A stretch of DNA of 64,000 nucleotides, taken from NCBI RefSeq assembly GCF_004331485.1, contig NZ_SJKD01000001.1, positions 372,001 through 436,000 on the forward strand, given 5' to 3'. The position numbers and the translations under genes were made by a program. The notes under the pieces are model-generated. The model ran no database searches and was not told the origin of the DNA. It saw nothing but the letters and a program-made list of their open reading frames with translations. Positions 41,904 through 49,534 of the stretch are shown piece by piece; position 1 is the stretch's first letter; the number at the start of each line of letters is the position of its first letter. The DNA is from Kribbella capetownensis. GTDB taxonomy: Bacteria; Actinomycetota; Actinomycetes; Propionibacteriales; Kribbellaceae.

Positions 41904-42719
41904 TTACACAGCGATCGGTAGGGCCCGCTTGTGTGCCGTACGTCGGTGGGTTGCGATGATCGTCGCCGCTGCCTTCTCGTCGATCTCGCGGCCTTCGAGG
42001 AAGTCGTCGATCTCGTCGTACGTCACCCCGAGCACCGCCTCATCCGGTAACCCCGGATTGTTCGTCTCCAGGTCAGCCGTAGGCACCTTCCCGGTGATCT
42101 CCGGTGCCGCGCCCAGCCGCGCCCCGACGTCCCGCACCCGCCGCTTGGTCAGCCCGGACAACGGCGTCAGGTCGCACGCCCCATCGCCGTACTTCGTGAA
42201 GAACCCCATCACCGCCTCAGCCGCATGGTCGGTCCCCACCACGAGACCACCACGAGCCCCAGCCACGACGTACTGCGCGATCATCCGCTGCCGGGCTTTC
42301 ACGTTCCCGATGTGGAAGTCCTCACGGTCCCCGAGCCCGGAGTGCCGGACTGAGTCGACCATGGCGTCGGTGGCAGGCTTGATGTTGACCACGAGGGTCT
42401 CGTCGGGCTTGATGAACTCGAGCGACCGCTGGGCATCGTCCTCGTCGGCCTGGACGCCGTACGGGAGCCGCATCGCCACGAACGTCGCCTGGCCGCCCTC
42501 GGCGCGGATCCGCTCGACCGCGAGCTGAGAAAGTCGGCCGCCCACCGCGGAGTCGACGCCGCCGCTGATGGCGAGCACGTACGACGTCGCGCCGGTCAGC
42601 CGGAGGCGGTCGGCGAGGAACTCGACCCGGCGCTCGATCTCGGTGTCCGGGTCGAACGACGGGGACACGCCGAGCTCGGCGATGATCAGTTCCTGCAGGT
42701 AGCGGCGTTCGTCGCTCAT
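41904..42719 (-). CDS. nadE: ammonia-dependent NAD+ synthase
   Basis: A 271-residue NH3-dependent NAD+ synthetase, last step of NAD synthesis from deamido-NAD. The ATP pyrophosphatase motif is ISGGVDSAVGG (S-G-G-x-D-S), with MRLPYGVQADEDDAQRSLEFI, VVGTDHAAEAVMGFFTKYGDGACDLTPLSGL and KVPTADLETNNPGLPDEAVLGVTYDEID further on, all standard. There is no N-terminal nitrilase (glutaminase) domain, unlike the mycobacterial form of about 680 residues, so it depends on ammonia. ATG 42719 lies downstream of the SRP RNA gene on the same strand. Confidence 0.95.
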   Translation of the reverse strand: MSDERRYLQELIIAELGVSPSFDPDTEIERRVEFLADRLRLTGATSYVLAISGGVDSAVGGRLSQLAVERIRAEGGQATFVAMRLPYGVQADEDDAQRSLEFIKPDETLVVNIKPATDAMVDSVRHSGLGDREDFHIGNVKARQRMIAQYVVAGARGGLVVGTDHAAEAVMGFFTKYGDGACDLTPLSGLTKRRVRDVGARLGAAPEITGKVPTADLETNNPGLPDEAVLGVTYDEIDDFLEGREIDEKAAATIIATHRRTAHKRALPIAV

Positions 42720-42732
42720 CGGGCTCCCTCAC

Positions 42733-42751
42733 GGTCAGGTTCGGCCTGACC
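42733..42751. promoter_or_regulatory. inverted repeat GGTCAGG-N5-CCTGACC
   Basis: A perfect 7-base inverted repeat with a 5-base loop lies between the SRP RNA gene and the nadE start on the minus strand. It could be the 3' processing/termination hairpin of the RNA (no T-run follows) or an operator of nadE. Confidence 0.4.
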
Positions 42752-42773
42752 AGCCTAAAGGGCCCAGACATGA

Positions 42774-42863
42774 GGATTCCCCGCGCACCCGGAAGAGCTC
42801 ACTTACCCTTGCTGCCTTCCGGCCCTGGGGGAGTTGGGCGAGATACCGCCACGCGGGGAACCG
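42774..42863 (-). ncRNA. ffs: signal recognition particle RNA, small bacterial type
   Basis: On the minus strand the sequence contains the diagnostic apical part GGAAGGCAGCAAGGG with the GGCCGGAAGG...CCGG loop, and the long helix closes with GGTTCCCCGCG pairing with CGCGGGGAATC at the ends. Its size of about 90 bases fits the small 4.5S-type SRP RNA. It binds Ffh and guides membrane-protein targeting. The ends are placed from the closing helix and may be off by a few bases. Confidence 0.95.
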
Positions 42864-42971
42864 ACCAAGAGTGTACGGGATGGCGACGGCCAACCGGGAA
42901 TCGGTCCGCACGGACAACGCTCTGAGCGAACACGGTAGCTACCGGGACCGGACGAGGATCAAGCTGACTGG

Positions 42972-43787
42972 GTGACGAATCATCAATTCGGTCCGTTCGG
43001 GATCACGACCGGGCTGACCAGCAGCCCGGAGTCGCTGGCGGCGGCGCAGGCTGCCGAGGAGCTCGGGTACCCCGCGATCTGGCTGTCCGGCGGCCCGTTG
43101 CCGGGGCTGCAGACCATCGCCGACCTGATCGGCGCAACCAACTCGATCAAATTCGTCAGCGGGATTCTCTCCGTCGACAAATACAGTGCCGCCGACGTCA
43201 GTACGGCGTACGCCTCGCTCGAGAAGACCGCCCCGGGACGCTTCACCGTCGGGCTCGGAGGTGCGCACGGTCCCAAGCCACTGGCGAAGATCAGTGCGTT
43301 CCTCGACGAGGTCGACGTACCGGAAGAGCGTCGGGTGCTCGCAGCACTCGGCCCGCGCATGCTCGAGCTGGCCCGCGACCGCTCCGCCGGCGCGTACCCG
43401 TTCCTGGTCTCTGCGCCGTACTCCGCCGAGGCGCGCAAGGTGCTCGGACCGGACAAGCTGCTCGCGGTGAGCCATCTCGTCGTTCTGGAGACCGACGCCG
43501 ACAAGGCCAGGGCGATCGCGCGGAACACCATCAGCTTCTTCCCACAGATCCCCGGGTACGCCGCCTCCCTCAAGCGGCAGGGGTTCCCTGAGAAGGATCA
43601 GGCCGAGCTGCCCGATCACATGGTCGACGCACTTGCCGCCTGGGGTACGCCGGCGGATATCAAGGCCAAGTTGACCGAGCACCTGGACGCCGGCGCTGAC
43701 CACGTGACAGTCAACGTCATTACCGGCGTCACCGGTCCGCAGCCGGTGGAGCAATGGAGGGCGCTAGCCCCCACGCTGCTTGCGTAG
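42972..43787 (+). CDS. F420-dependent LLM-class oxidoreductase (TIGR03620-like)
   Basis: 271 residues from GTG 42972 (TNHQFGPFGITTGL). A luciferase-like TIM barrel: SPESLAAAQAAEELGYPAIWLSGG, IADLIGATNSIKFVSGIL, and GRFTVGLGGAHGPKPL. LLM proteins of this size and pattern in Actinobacteria generally use coenzyme F420 rather than FMN. Substrate unknown. It is convergent with the GNAT-SET fusion gene; the two overlap by 24 bases. Confidence 0.88.
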   Translation: MTNHQFGPFGITTGLTSSPESLAAAQAAEELGYPAIWLSGGPLPGLQTIADLIGATNSIKFVSGILSVDKYSAADVSTAYASLEKTAPGRFTVGLGGAHGPKPLAKISAFLDEVDVPEERRVLAALGPRMLELARDRSAGAYPFLVSAPYSAEARKVLGPDKLLAVSHLVVLETDADKARAIARNTISFFPQIPGYAASLKRQGFPEKDQAELPDHMVDALAAWGTPADIKAKLTEHLDAGADHVTVNVITGVTGPQPVEQWRALAPTLLA

Positions 43788-44750
43788 CAGTGTCGGGATC
43801 CAGTGGTCGCCGTACCTGGCCTGCAGGTCCGGCAGCTTCCAGTCGTCGCCGGTGACGACACCGCGGCACAACGGGGATCCGCAGCTGCACTGCAGGTTGT
43901 ACTCCACGCCGGTCGAGGTCCCGTAGTCGCTCGTCACCTCGTCGCCCGCCGCGATGTCCCGGCGGGCCTCGATGGTGACGGCGTCGACCCACCACATGTT
44001 CGGGTCGCAGCTGTGGTTGCCGTACGCAATCACCGGTCGGGGATCGTTGCTGAGCACAAGGTGTTCGTCGTCGTCGATCGTGATGGTGTCGACCGGTGGG
44101 TTCTTCAGGAGTTCTCGCAGTTCCGCGGTCGTCACCCGGCGACCGGACAGCTGACCGACAACGGCGCCCTGGGCAATCGGCTTCGTTGCGAACAGCCCCT
44201 TTCCGGCGACCGGCGAGTCACGCACCTCAAGGTGCGGATGCGCCCAGGTCAGCTGCTTCTCGTACAGCCGCGCCGTCGTCTCCAGCTTGTCGTACCGGTA
44301 CGGACGCTCCTCACCCGTCGGTTCGAACCCTTGCCGCAGCCAGAACGCGGTCGCGACGTGCGCGTTCGTCGCCACGATCGCCAGCCGCAGCGTCCGCACC
44401 TCCGGCCACGACGTCTCGACGTACTGCTGGATCAGGTCGTACGTCGCCCTGCCGATGCCGAGCCCCTGATGGTTCCAATGGACCTCGAGGAGGCCGATGT
44501 AGGCGGTGTGGTCGTTCGGGAAACCCCTGAGCAGGTCGGCGACGGCGACGAGCCGGCCGTCTTGGAACGCCCCGAGCACGACCTTCGCGTCCTCGGCCAG
44601 CCCATCCGGCCGCATCATCAGCAGACTCTGCGCGTCCGCCGGCCCGGGCGGATAGCCCGTGACCCGCTCGGTGTAGCCGGGATCCGATTCGATCAAATCC
44701 TGCAGCGCGCCAACGTCCTCGACCGCGATCGGCCGCAGTACCAGGTTCAT
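43764..44750 (-). CDS. GNAT acetyltransferase fused to SET-domain protein
   Basis: Predicted 328 residues from ATG 44750, overlapping the upstream stop by four bases (ATGA). Residues 1-170 are a GNAT domain: LVLRPIAVEDVGALQDLIESD, VAVADLLRGFPNDHTAYIGLLEVHWNHQGLGIGRATYD and NAHVATAFWLRQGFEP. From about 178 a SET domain follows: HLEVRDSPVAGKGLFATKPIAQGAVVG, YGNHSCDPN (the pseudoknot motif with the AdoMet-contacting Asn-His), GDEVTSDYG (the catalytic Tyr region) and a post-SET-like CSCGSPLCRGVV. SET enzymes methylate lysines; bacterial single SET proteins are known, but the fusion to GNAT is unusual. Joint action on one protein or metabolite is possible. Confidence 0.85.
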   Translation of the reverse strand: MNLVLRPIAVEDVGALQDLIESDPGYTERVTGYPPGPADAQSLLMMRPDGLAEDAKVVLGAFQDGRLVAVADLLRGFPNDHTAYIGLLEVHWNHQGLGIGRATYDLIQQYVETSWPEVRTLRLAIVATNAHVATAFWLRQGFEPTGEERPYRYDKLETTARLYEKQLTWAHPHLEVRDSPVAGKGLFATKPIAQGAVVGQLSGRRVTTAELRELLKNPPVDTITIDDDEHLVLSNDPRPVIAYGNHSCDPNMWWVDAVTIEARRDIAAGDEVTSDYGTSTGVEYNLQCSCGSPLCRGVVTGDDWKLPDLQARYGDHWIPTLLRKQRGG

Positions 44751-45370
44751 CGTTCCAGCTCCTCGATGCTGCCGGCCATGATCGCCCGGACATTCGCCGT
44801 GACCCGCTCGACCGGCCAATCCCACCAGGCGGTCGCCAAGAGTCGCTCGACGTCCTCGTCGGAGAACCGACGGCGGATCAGATTCGCCGGATTCCCACCC
44901 ACGATCCCGTACGGCGGTACGTCGTCGACCACGACCGCACCAGACGCGATGATCGCGCCATCGCCGATCGTCACCCCGGGCATGACCAGGCTGCGATACC
45001 CGAACCACACGTCGTTGCCGACCACGGTGTCGCCGCGACCGGGCAGCCCGGTGATCAGGTCGAAGTGCTCCGCCCAGGCGCCACCCATGATCGGGAACGG
45101 GAAGGTCGACGGCCCGTCCATCCGGTGGTTGGCGCCGTTCATGATGAACGTCGTACCCTCGCCGAGCGCGCAGTACTTACCGATCCGCAGCCGCTCGGGT
45201 CCGTAGTGGTAGAGCACGTTGTTCGTCTCGAACCCCACCGGATCCCGCGGATCGTCGTAGTACGAGTAGTCGCCCACGTCGATCAGCGGCGACTTGACCA
45301 CCGCCTTCAGCAGCACGACCCGCTCGGCCTCGGGCATCGGATGGACGACGTTCGGATCCGGTGCATCCAT
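44747..45370 (-). CDS. CatB-type (Vat/XAT) O-acetyltransferase
   Basis: A 207-residue hexapeptide-repeat xenobiotic acetyltransferase. LIDVGDYSYYDDPRD, YGPERLRIGKYCALGEGTTFIMNGANHRMD (the catalytic His of the family lies in the N-x-x-H-R/xH segment) and the repeats DTVVGNDVWFGYRSLVMPGVTIGDGAIIASGAVV are typical, ending AIIGGNPA-like YGIVGGNPANLIRRRF. Known members acetylate chloramphenicol or streptogramins. Here it is coupled to the GNAT-SET gene, so its natural substrate may be different. Confidence 0.88.
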   Translation of the reverse strand: MDAPDPNVVHPMPEAERVVLLKAVVKSPLIDVGDYSYYDDPRDPVGFETNNVLYHYGPERLRIGKYCALGEGTTFIMNGANHRMDGPSTFPFPIMGGAWAEHFDLITGLPGRGDTVVGNDVWFGYRSLVMPGVTIGDGAIIASGAVVVDDVPPYGIVGGNPANLIRRRFSDEDVERLLATAWWDWPVERVTANVRAIMAGSIEELER

Positions 45371-45379
45371 GCTCCGACC

Positions 45380-45463
45380 CTAGATGAGGACCCCCACCAC
45401 CAGCAGCACAATTACCACGCCACCAACCAGCAGACCCGCCCGTCTGCCACCGAAACGCTTCAT
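45380..45463 (-). CDS. very small membrane peptide (27 aa), tentative
   Basis: ATG 45463 opens MKRFGGRRAGLL, and a hydrophobic run of about 18 residues (VGGVVIVLLVVGVLI) reaches the stop at 45380. A basic start and a single membrane segment are those of small membrane or regulatory peptides. Its ATG overlaps the stop of another small membrane-peptide frame by four bases (ATGA). Frame, composition and coupling are suggestive, but chance is not excluded at this size. Confidence 0.35.
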   Translation of the reverse strand: MKRFGGRRAGLLVGGVVIVLLVVGVLI

Positions 45464-45639
45464 CGCGATCCCCAACGGACCGATCGGTCCCATCGCTTCT
45501 TGGCGTGGTGCGCGACGGCGAGCAACACGAGTGCGAGGACAACGACCGGCACACCGACCAGACCGCAGTCGGCTGGCGCCGCTCCACCCCCACCTCCTCT
45601 CCCACCCGACACAGTCGTCCCGCCCCGCCCCAGGCTCAC
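45460..45639 (-). CDS. small membrane protein (59 aa), tentative
   Basis: GTG 45639 with a GGGGGG-type site ahead gives a Gly-rich start (VSLGRGGTTVSGGRGGGGG), one hydrophobic segment (GLVGVPVVVLALVLLAVA) and a basic end (HHAKKRWDRSVRWGSR). A longer frame runs further upstream across the tRNA gene and is not used. Coupled by a four-base overlap to the 27-residue frame downstream. Low-confidence, as Gly-rich ends are common by chance in GC-rich DNA. Confidence 0.35.
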   Translation of the reverse strand: MSLGRGGTTVSGGRGGGGGAAPADCGLVGVPVVVLALVLLAVAHHAKKRWDRSVRWGSR

Positions 45640-45687
45640 GCCCCCCGATTTTCCGAAACCCTCGCCGCTCGCGTATCCTCTCGGCTT
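45640..45687. other. short spacer before tRNA-Ser
   Basis: Together with 45371-45639 this makes a stretch of about 317 bases without an established gene. Apart from the two tentative peptide frames, I see only the probable tRNA promoter here: TATCCT at about 45674-45679 could be a -10. Confidence 0.4.
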
Positions 45688-45775
45688 GGAGGATTCGCCT
45701 AGAGGCCTAGGGCGCACGCTTGGAAAGCGTGTTGGGGGCAACCCCTCACGAGTTCGAATCTCGTATCCTCCGCCA
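45688..45775 (+). tRNA. tRNA-Ser (anticodon GGA)
   Basis: The acceptor stem GGAGGAT pairs with ATCCTCC. The anticodon loop is CTTGGAAAG with GGA, reading UCC/UCU serine codons. A long variable arm (TGTTGGGGGCAACCCCTCA), TTCGAATC in the T loop and an encoded CCA end are all present. Class II tRNA of normal length. Confidence 0.97.
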
Positions 45776-45832
45776 CTCCCCCGGAGCAGCAAAACCGCAG
45801 GTCGGAGCGCTTCAGCGGGACGAGCATGGAGG

Positions 45833-45860
45833 AAGGCCGGTTGCTGAGGCGACCGGCCTT
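45833..45860 (+). terminator. Rho-independent terminator after tRNA-Ser
   Basis: AAGGCCGGT (45833-45841), a 10-base loop and ACCGGCCTT (45852-45860), followed by TCTGTTGTTC. A 9-base perfect stem with a T-rich tail, 58 bases after the tRNA. Confidence 0.8.
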
Positions 45861-46018
45861 TCTGTTGTTCGGGGTCTCGGGCGGCTCAGCGCCAGTCGTT
45901 CGACCGATGCGGACGCAGGCGGCCGGCTCCTAGCCTCACGGAGATGGAACGGCCGACCGGCTGAGGCGGCACGACGCAGGTTCGGCAGGTGTCGACGCAG
46001 TGCTTGGGAGTGGGAGCG

Positions 46019-46790
46019 ATGGATACGACCGGATATTTGAACGCCGTTGTGGAGCAGACGAGCACGTTCGCCGAGTGGGTGGACGGCAAGGATGCGGCGA
46101 TCCCGGTGCCGACGTGCCCGCAGTGGACGCTGGCCGATCTGGTCGATCATGTCAGCGCGACCCAGCGCATGGTGGCAATGCTCGTGGGTGAGCGGATGAG
46201 TGAGCCGAGCGAGGCGTTCGCCCGGTACGTTCCGGCGCCGGCCGATTCGGGCCAGTGGGGCGCCTGGATGACCGACGCCGCGGCCGAGGCGAAGCAGGCG
46301 TTCGACTCGGTCGACGATGACACGCCGGTGTGGGATCCGTCCGGCGCCGCCGCGGGCGTGCCGTTCTGGTCACGCCGGCTGTTCGGCGAGGCGTGCGTGC
46401 ATCGCGCGGACGCGGCTGCGGCGCTCGGCATGCGGTACGAACTGGCGCCGGAGTATGCCGCTGAGGCCCTCGAGGACTGGCTGGACACGATGACTTCCAG
46501 CGGCTATTGGGAGAACAGACCGGGCTTCGCCGATGCGATGCGCGGTGGCGGACAGACCTTGCACTTCCACGCGACCGACGCGCCCGGGGAGTGGCTGGCA
46601 CGCCGGGAAGCGGACCGGGTCGTCCTGGCACGCGCACACGGCAAGGCGGACGTCGCGGTCCGCGGGCCGGCCGCCGAACTACTGCTCGTGATCAGCCGGC
46701 GCCGCCCGCTGCGCGAGGTTCCCGGATGTGCAGGGCGATCGGGCCCTGTTCGACCACTGGATCGACCACATGGACTGGGTCACCGACTGA
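46019..46790 (+). pseudogene. maleylpyruvate isomerase/mycothiol-type DinB-fold protein, 3' frameshift
   Basis: ATG 46019 (MDTTGYLNAVVEQTSTFAEWV) after GGGAG starts a TIGR03083-type protein with VPTCPQWTLADLVDHVSATQRMV and the later RLFGEACVHRADAAAALG, typical of mycothiol-dependent isomerases/DinB-like enzymes. The frame is good to RGPAAELLLVISRRRPL (about 46710). The expected family end, VQGDRALFDHWIDHMDWVTD and TGA at 46788-46790, is in another frame, so one base is gained or lost near 46705-46725. Without correction the product runs on into unrelated sequence to 46999. Indel error or recent mutation. Confidence 0.75.
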
Positions 46791-46812
46791 CCCACACCAG
46801 GCCCGGCGGCGG

Positions 46813-47322
46813 CTACGTACCGACGGTGCCGTCTGTTGCTTCGCGCAACAGATCGAGGTGGCCGCAGTGGCGGGCGGTTTCCTCGATCATGTGGATCATC
46901 GCGAAGCGCAGCGTGAAGTCCATGTCCTGGCCGCGGGCGGAATCGTCGAGGTCGGCGTCCGTGATCGCGCGTCGAGAGTTCTCGCACTCCCGGACGTAGT
47001 CCTCCACGATCGCAGCCAGAGTGTCGCCGGGCGCGATCCGGAAGTTGCCGTGCAGATCGTCGTCCGGCCACGGCCACTCCACGTCGAGATTCGCGAAGTC
47101 GATGCTGAACCAGAACCGCTCGGTCCCCGCCAGGTGCTTCACCACGGTCGCCGGCGTCAGACTCGACGGCGAAACCACCGCCGTGAACGCCTGATCGTCC
47201 GTCAGCCCAGCCACCTTGTTGACCACAGTGGCGCGGTAGAAGTCGAGCATGCTCTCCAACATCGCCCGCTCGGACCCACGCGAGATCGGACGACTACGCG
47301 TAACCGGAACAACCTCAGTCAT
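46813..47322 (-). CDS. DinB/DUF664-family protein (mycothiol transferase-like)
   Basis: Predicted 169 residues from ATG 47322 (MTEVVPVTRSRPISRGSERAMLESML); GTG 47328 is also possible. Four-helix DinB fold: FYRATVVNKVAGLTDDQAFTAVVSPSSLTPATVVKHLAGTERFWFS (metal His in KHLAGTE) and IHMIEETARHCGHLDLLREATDG (second metal His pair). DUF664 proteins in Actinobacteria are metal-dependent transferases that use mycothiol. Convergent with the isomerase-like gene, which shares the fold. Confidence 0.88.
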   Translation of the reverse strand: MTEVVPVTRSRPISRGSERAMLESMLDFYRATVVNKVAGLTDDQAFTAVVSPSSLTPATVVKHLAGTERFWFSIDFANLDVEWPWPDDDLHGNFRIAPGDTLAAIVEDYVRECENSRRAITDADLDDSARGQDMDFTLRFAMIHMIEETARHCGHLDLLREATDGTVGT

Positions 47323-47381
47323 CCCCACAGGCTACGCAACTGTCCCGCTCACCCAGGCCTGTTGCAGGTAGTTGTAGTGAT

Positions 47382-47840
47382 ATGAAGGCCAGCATGACCA
47401 TCTCGCCCGAGTCGTCTGCGTTCGCCGCCATTCGCGAGGGGATTGCCCTTCGCGAACAGGGACGCTCGCCGGAAGCGAAGGCCTTGATGGAGGCCCTGGT
47501 CGTTGAGGTTGACAGTGGAGACGACGCGTTCGCCAAGGTCTTCCTGGCTCACTCGCTGGCTGACGTGCAGGAGAACCCCGAGGACGAGCTTGCGTGGGAC
47601 CTCCGAGCCCTCGCTCTCATGGACGAACTGACCGACCAGCGAGCGGTCGAGAGAGGCAACGCGGGCGGCAAGAACGCCCTCCTGCCGTCCCTCCACCTCA
47701 ACTTGGCCGTCGACTATCGACGCCTCGGCGATGACGCCAACGCTTGTCGGCACTTCGAACTCGGCCAGGCGCACCTGGACGCGCTGGCGGACGATGCGTA
47801 CGGCGACAGCATCCGGAGTGCGTTCGCCGAAGGCATCTGA
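47382..47840 (+). CDS. TPR-like protein
   Basis: 152 residues, ATG 47382. All-helical repeats of TPR type: FAAIREGIALREQGRSPEAKALMEALV, DAFAKVFLAHSLADVQENPEDELAWDLRAL and PSLHLNLAVDYRRLGDDANACRHFELGQAHLDAL. No signal, catalytic or DNA-binding motif. Probably a protein-binding or scaffold protein; similar small proteins are common in Streptomyces and relatives without known role. Convergent with the Tat-exported gene (four bases apart). Confidence 0.75.
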   Translation: MKASMTISPESSAFAAIREGIALREQGRSPEAKALMEALVVEVDSGDDAFAKVFLAHSLADVQENPEDELAWDLRALALMDELTDQRAVERGNAGGKNALLPSLHLNLAVDYRRLGDDANACRHFELGQAHLDALADDAYGDSIRSAFAEGI

Positions 47841-47844
47841 AGCG

Positions 47845-49419
47845 TCAGCGCAGGCGGGCGCCGGTGCGGGCGGCCCAGTTCAGGTAGGCCGTCGAGAACA
47901 TCGGGATCACCTCGGGCGCCGGATTGTTGACCGCCAACCGCTCGGCGGCGGCGCGGACCAGTGCCTGGGTGTCGCCGAACGACGCCACGCCGAGCCAGGA
48001 CGGGATGATCGACTCGTACGCCGGGTTGGACAACGGCCCGCTGCCGTCCACGTTCGTGGTGACCGTCGGTCTGCCGTCCGCTGCGGTGACCAGGACTCGT
48101 TGGCTGAACGTGCAGCACAGCTGGGTCATGTCGTCGCTGGTGACGCCGATCCGGGCCCGGTAGGCGGCCGCAGCCATCGTGATGCTGACGTGGGCGTGTG
48201 ACACGTCCTCCTGCTGGCGGGCGGGTCCGTGCGCGGGGAAGTTGTCGGACAGGTCGTCGGCCCTGGTCCAGCCGGACCACAGCCATCCGTTGGTCCGGTA
48301 GTAGTGCCAGGTGGCGGTGCCGTCGGTCTGCCGGGTGAGGTCGCCGACGAAGTCGCGGACCAGCTCCGTCGCCCGCCGGCGGTGCTTGTGCCGGCCGGCG
48401 TGCGTCAGCTCGAGGTACGCCCGTGCCGGCGAGGTGGCGTAGTTGTGCGGCAGGTCCACACCGTCGAAGTTGTTCGGAACGTCGCGGAGGTAGATGTAGT
48501 AGCCGCCGCCCTGATCCGACAGCCGGTACTCCTCGTCGTGGACCGCGAGCGCCTGTTCGGCGGCGTCCAGGTATTCCTTCGCCTTGTCCCGGTACCGGCG
48601 TACCGATCGCAGCCGAGGAGTCGTCGCCACGATGCGCCCGAACCAGGCCAGCGGGTACGCCGCCTGACCGGAGTGCACCGACGAGTGGAAGTACGCCGAG
48701 TGCATGGTGTCGACCAGCGGCGCCGGATCACCCGCGGCGTCCGGCGACGGCCGCAGGTCCTTGGCCGTCAGCAGATCGACCCGGCCGTCGAAAGCCGCGT
48801 TGATCCGGCGTACGGCGAAGTCCGCCGAACCCGGGTCCATCGTCAGGTTGTCGTACGTCCGGCCGACATGCTTGTCACGGTGGTACGTCGTGATCTTGAA
48901 GGTGCCCGGACTGGTGCCGGCAGACGCGGTGACGTCGAGGCTCTCCGCGAACGTCCACGCGGTCCGGAGCCGCAGCGACGGCCGGCCCTGCACGTCGGCG
49001 AGCGCCAATTCGCCCGCGGAGTACGGCCAGTAGATCCGCCACGCAGGCAGCGACAGGCCGCGCCAGTCGCTCACGCCGCGCACAGAGTCGCGGGTGGCGA
49101 GCATGTGGTCGGCGTGGTCGATCGTCTTGTCGAGGTAGTACGGATCCCGGTAGGCCTCCCACATGAGCAGGTAGGCCTGCAGGATGTACGCCTCGCCCCA
49201 ACCGACCGCACCGCGGTCCTCGTTGAGTTCGTCCTTGCGGCCGTTGCCGTTGTTGAAGCCCAGGTCGAGCGCGTCGAACTTCGCTCGAGTGGTCCACTCC
49301 TCGGCGTCGGCACTGGCGGCGCGCGCGGTGGTGTGGGAGGACAGTCCCCAGCCGAGCGCGCCGACTCCAGCGGCGCCGAGCAGCGTACGGCGGTTGATCC
49401 CAGGTGTGTGGTTCTCCAT
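47845..49419 (-). CDS. Tat-exported protein of unknown function (alpha/alpha-toroid-like)
   Basis: 524 residues from ATG 49419, with GGAGG ahead. The N-terminus is a Tat signal (NRRTLLGAAGVGALGWGLSSHTTARA, cleavage near ARA-AS). The mature part is rich in aromatic residues and helices: WGEAYILQAYLLMWEAYRDPYYLDKTIDHADHML, MHSAYFHSSVHSGQAAYPLAWF, YYIYLRDVPNNFDGVDLPHNYATSPARAYLELTHAG and DVSHAHVSITMAAAAYRARIG. This pattern of paired helices resembles (alpha/alpha)-toroid glycan lyases, epimerases and hydrolases. No named family or catalytic set can be assigned. It may act on extracellular polysaccharide. Confidence 0.75.
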   Translation of the reverse strand: MENHTPGINRRTLLGAAGVGALGWGLSSHTTARAASADAEEWTTRAKFDALDLGFNNGNGRKDELNEDRGAVGWGEAYILQAYLLMWEAYRDPYYLDKTIDHADHMLATRDSVRGVSDWRGLSLPAWRIYWPYSAGELALADVQGRPSLRLRTAWTFAESLDVTASAGTSPGTFKITTYHRDKHVGRTYDNLTMDPGSADFAVRRINAAFDGRVDLLTAKDLRPSPDAAGDPAPLVDTMHSAYFHSSVHSGQAAYPLAWFGRIVATTPRLRSVRRYRDKAKEYLDAAEQALAVHDEEYRLSDQGGGYYIYLRDVPNNFDGVDLPHNYATSPARAYLELTHAGRHKHRRRATELVRDFVGDLTRQTDGTATWHYYRTNGWLWSGWTRADDLSDNFPAHGPARQQEDVSHAHVSITMAAAAYRARIGVTSDDMTQLCCTFSQRVLVTAADGRPTVTTNVDGSGPLSNPAYESIIPSWLGVASFGDTQALVRAAAERLAVNNPAPEVIPMFSTAYLNWAARTGARLR

Positions 49420-49455
49420 CGGACAAGCCTCCTGATCAGGGCGGTGATCGGATTT

Positions 49456-49467
49456 CGGTCATGACCG
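49456..49467. promoter_or_regulatory. palindrome CGGTCATGACCG upstream of the Tat-exported gene
   Basis: A perfect 12-base palindrome 37 bases ahead of the ATG at 49419, in a short AT-richer spacer (TAATTTCATCAGA follows). A possible operator for the divergent or minus-strand promoter. Confidence 0.4.
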
Positions 49468-49534
49468 TAATTTCATCAGACGGTACCTGAACCAAGGCCT
49501 CCGCGCGAGAGGTCGTGCACAACCTGCCGCGGTG

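Noticed and set aside
41166..41921. Plus-strand frame of 251 codons across the hydrolase gene and inverted repeat
   Set aside because: Out-of-frame shadow of the alpha/beta hydrolase, composed mainly of Arg/Pro/His.
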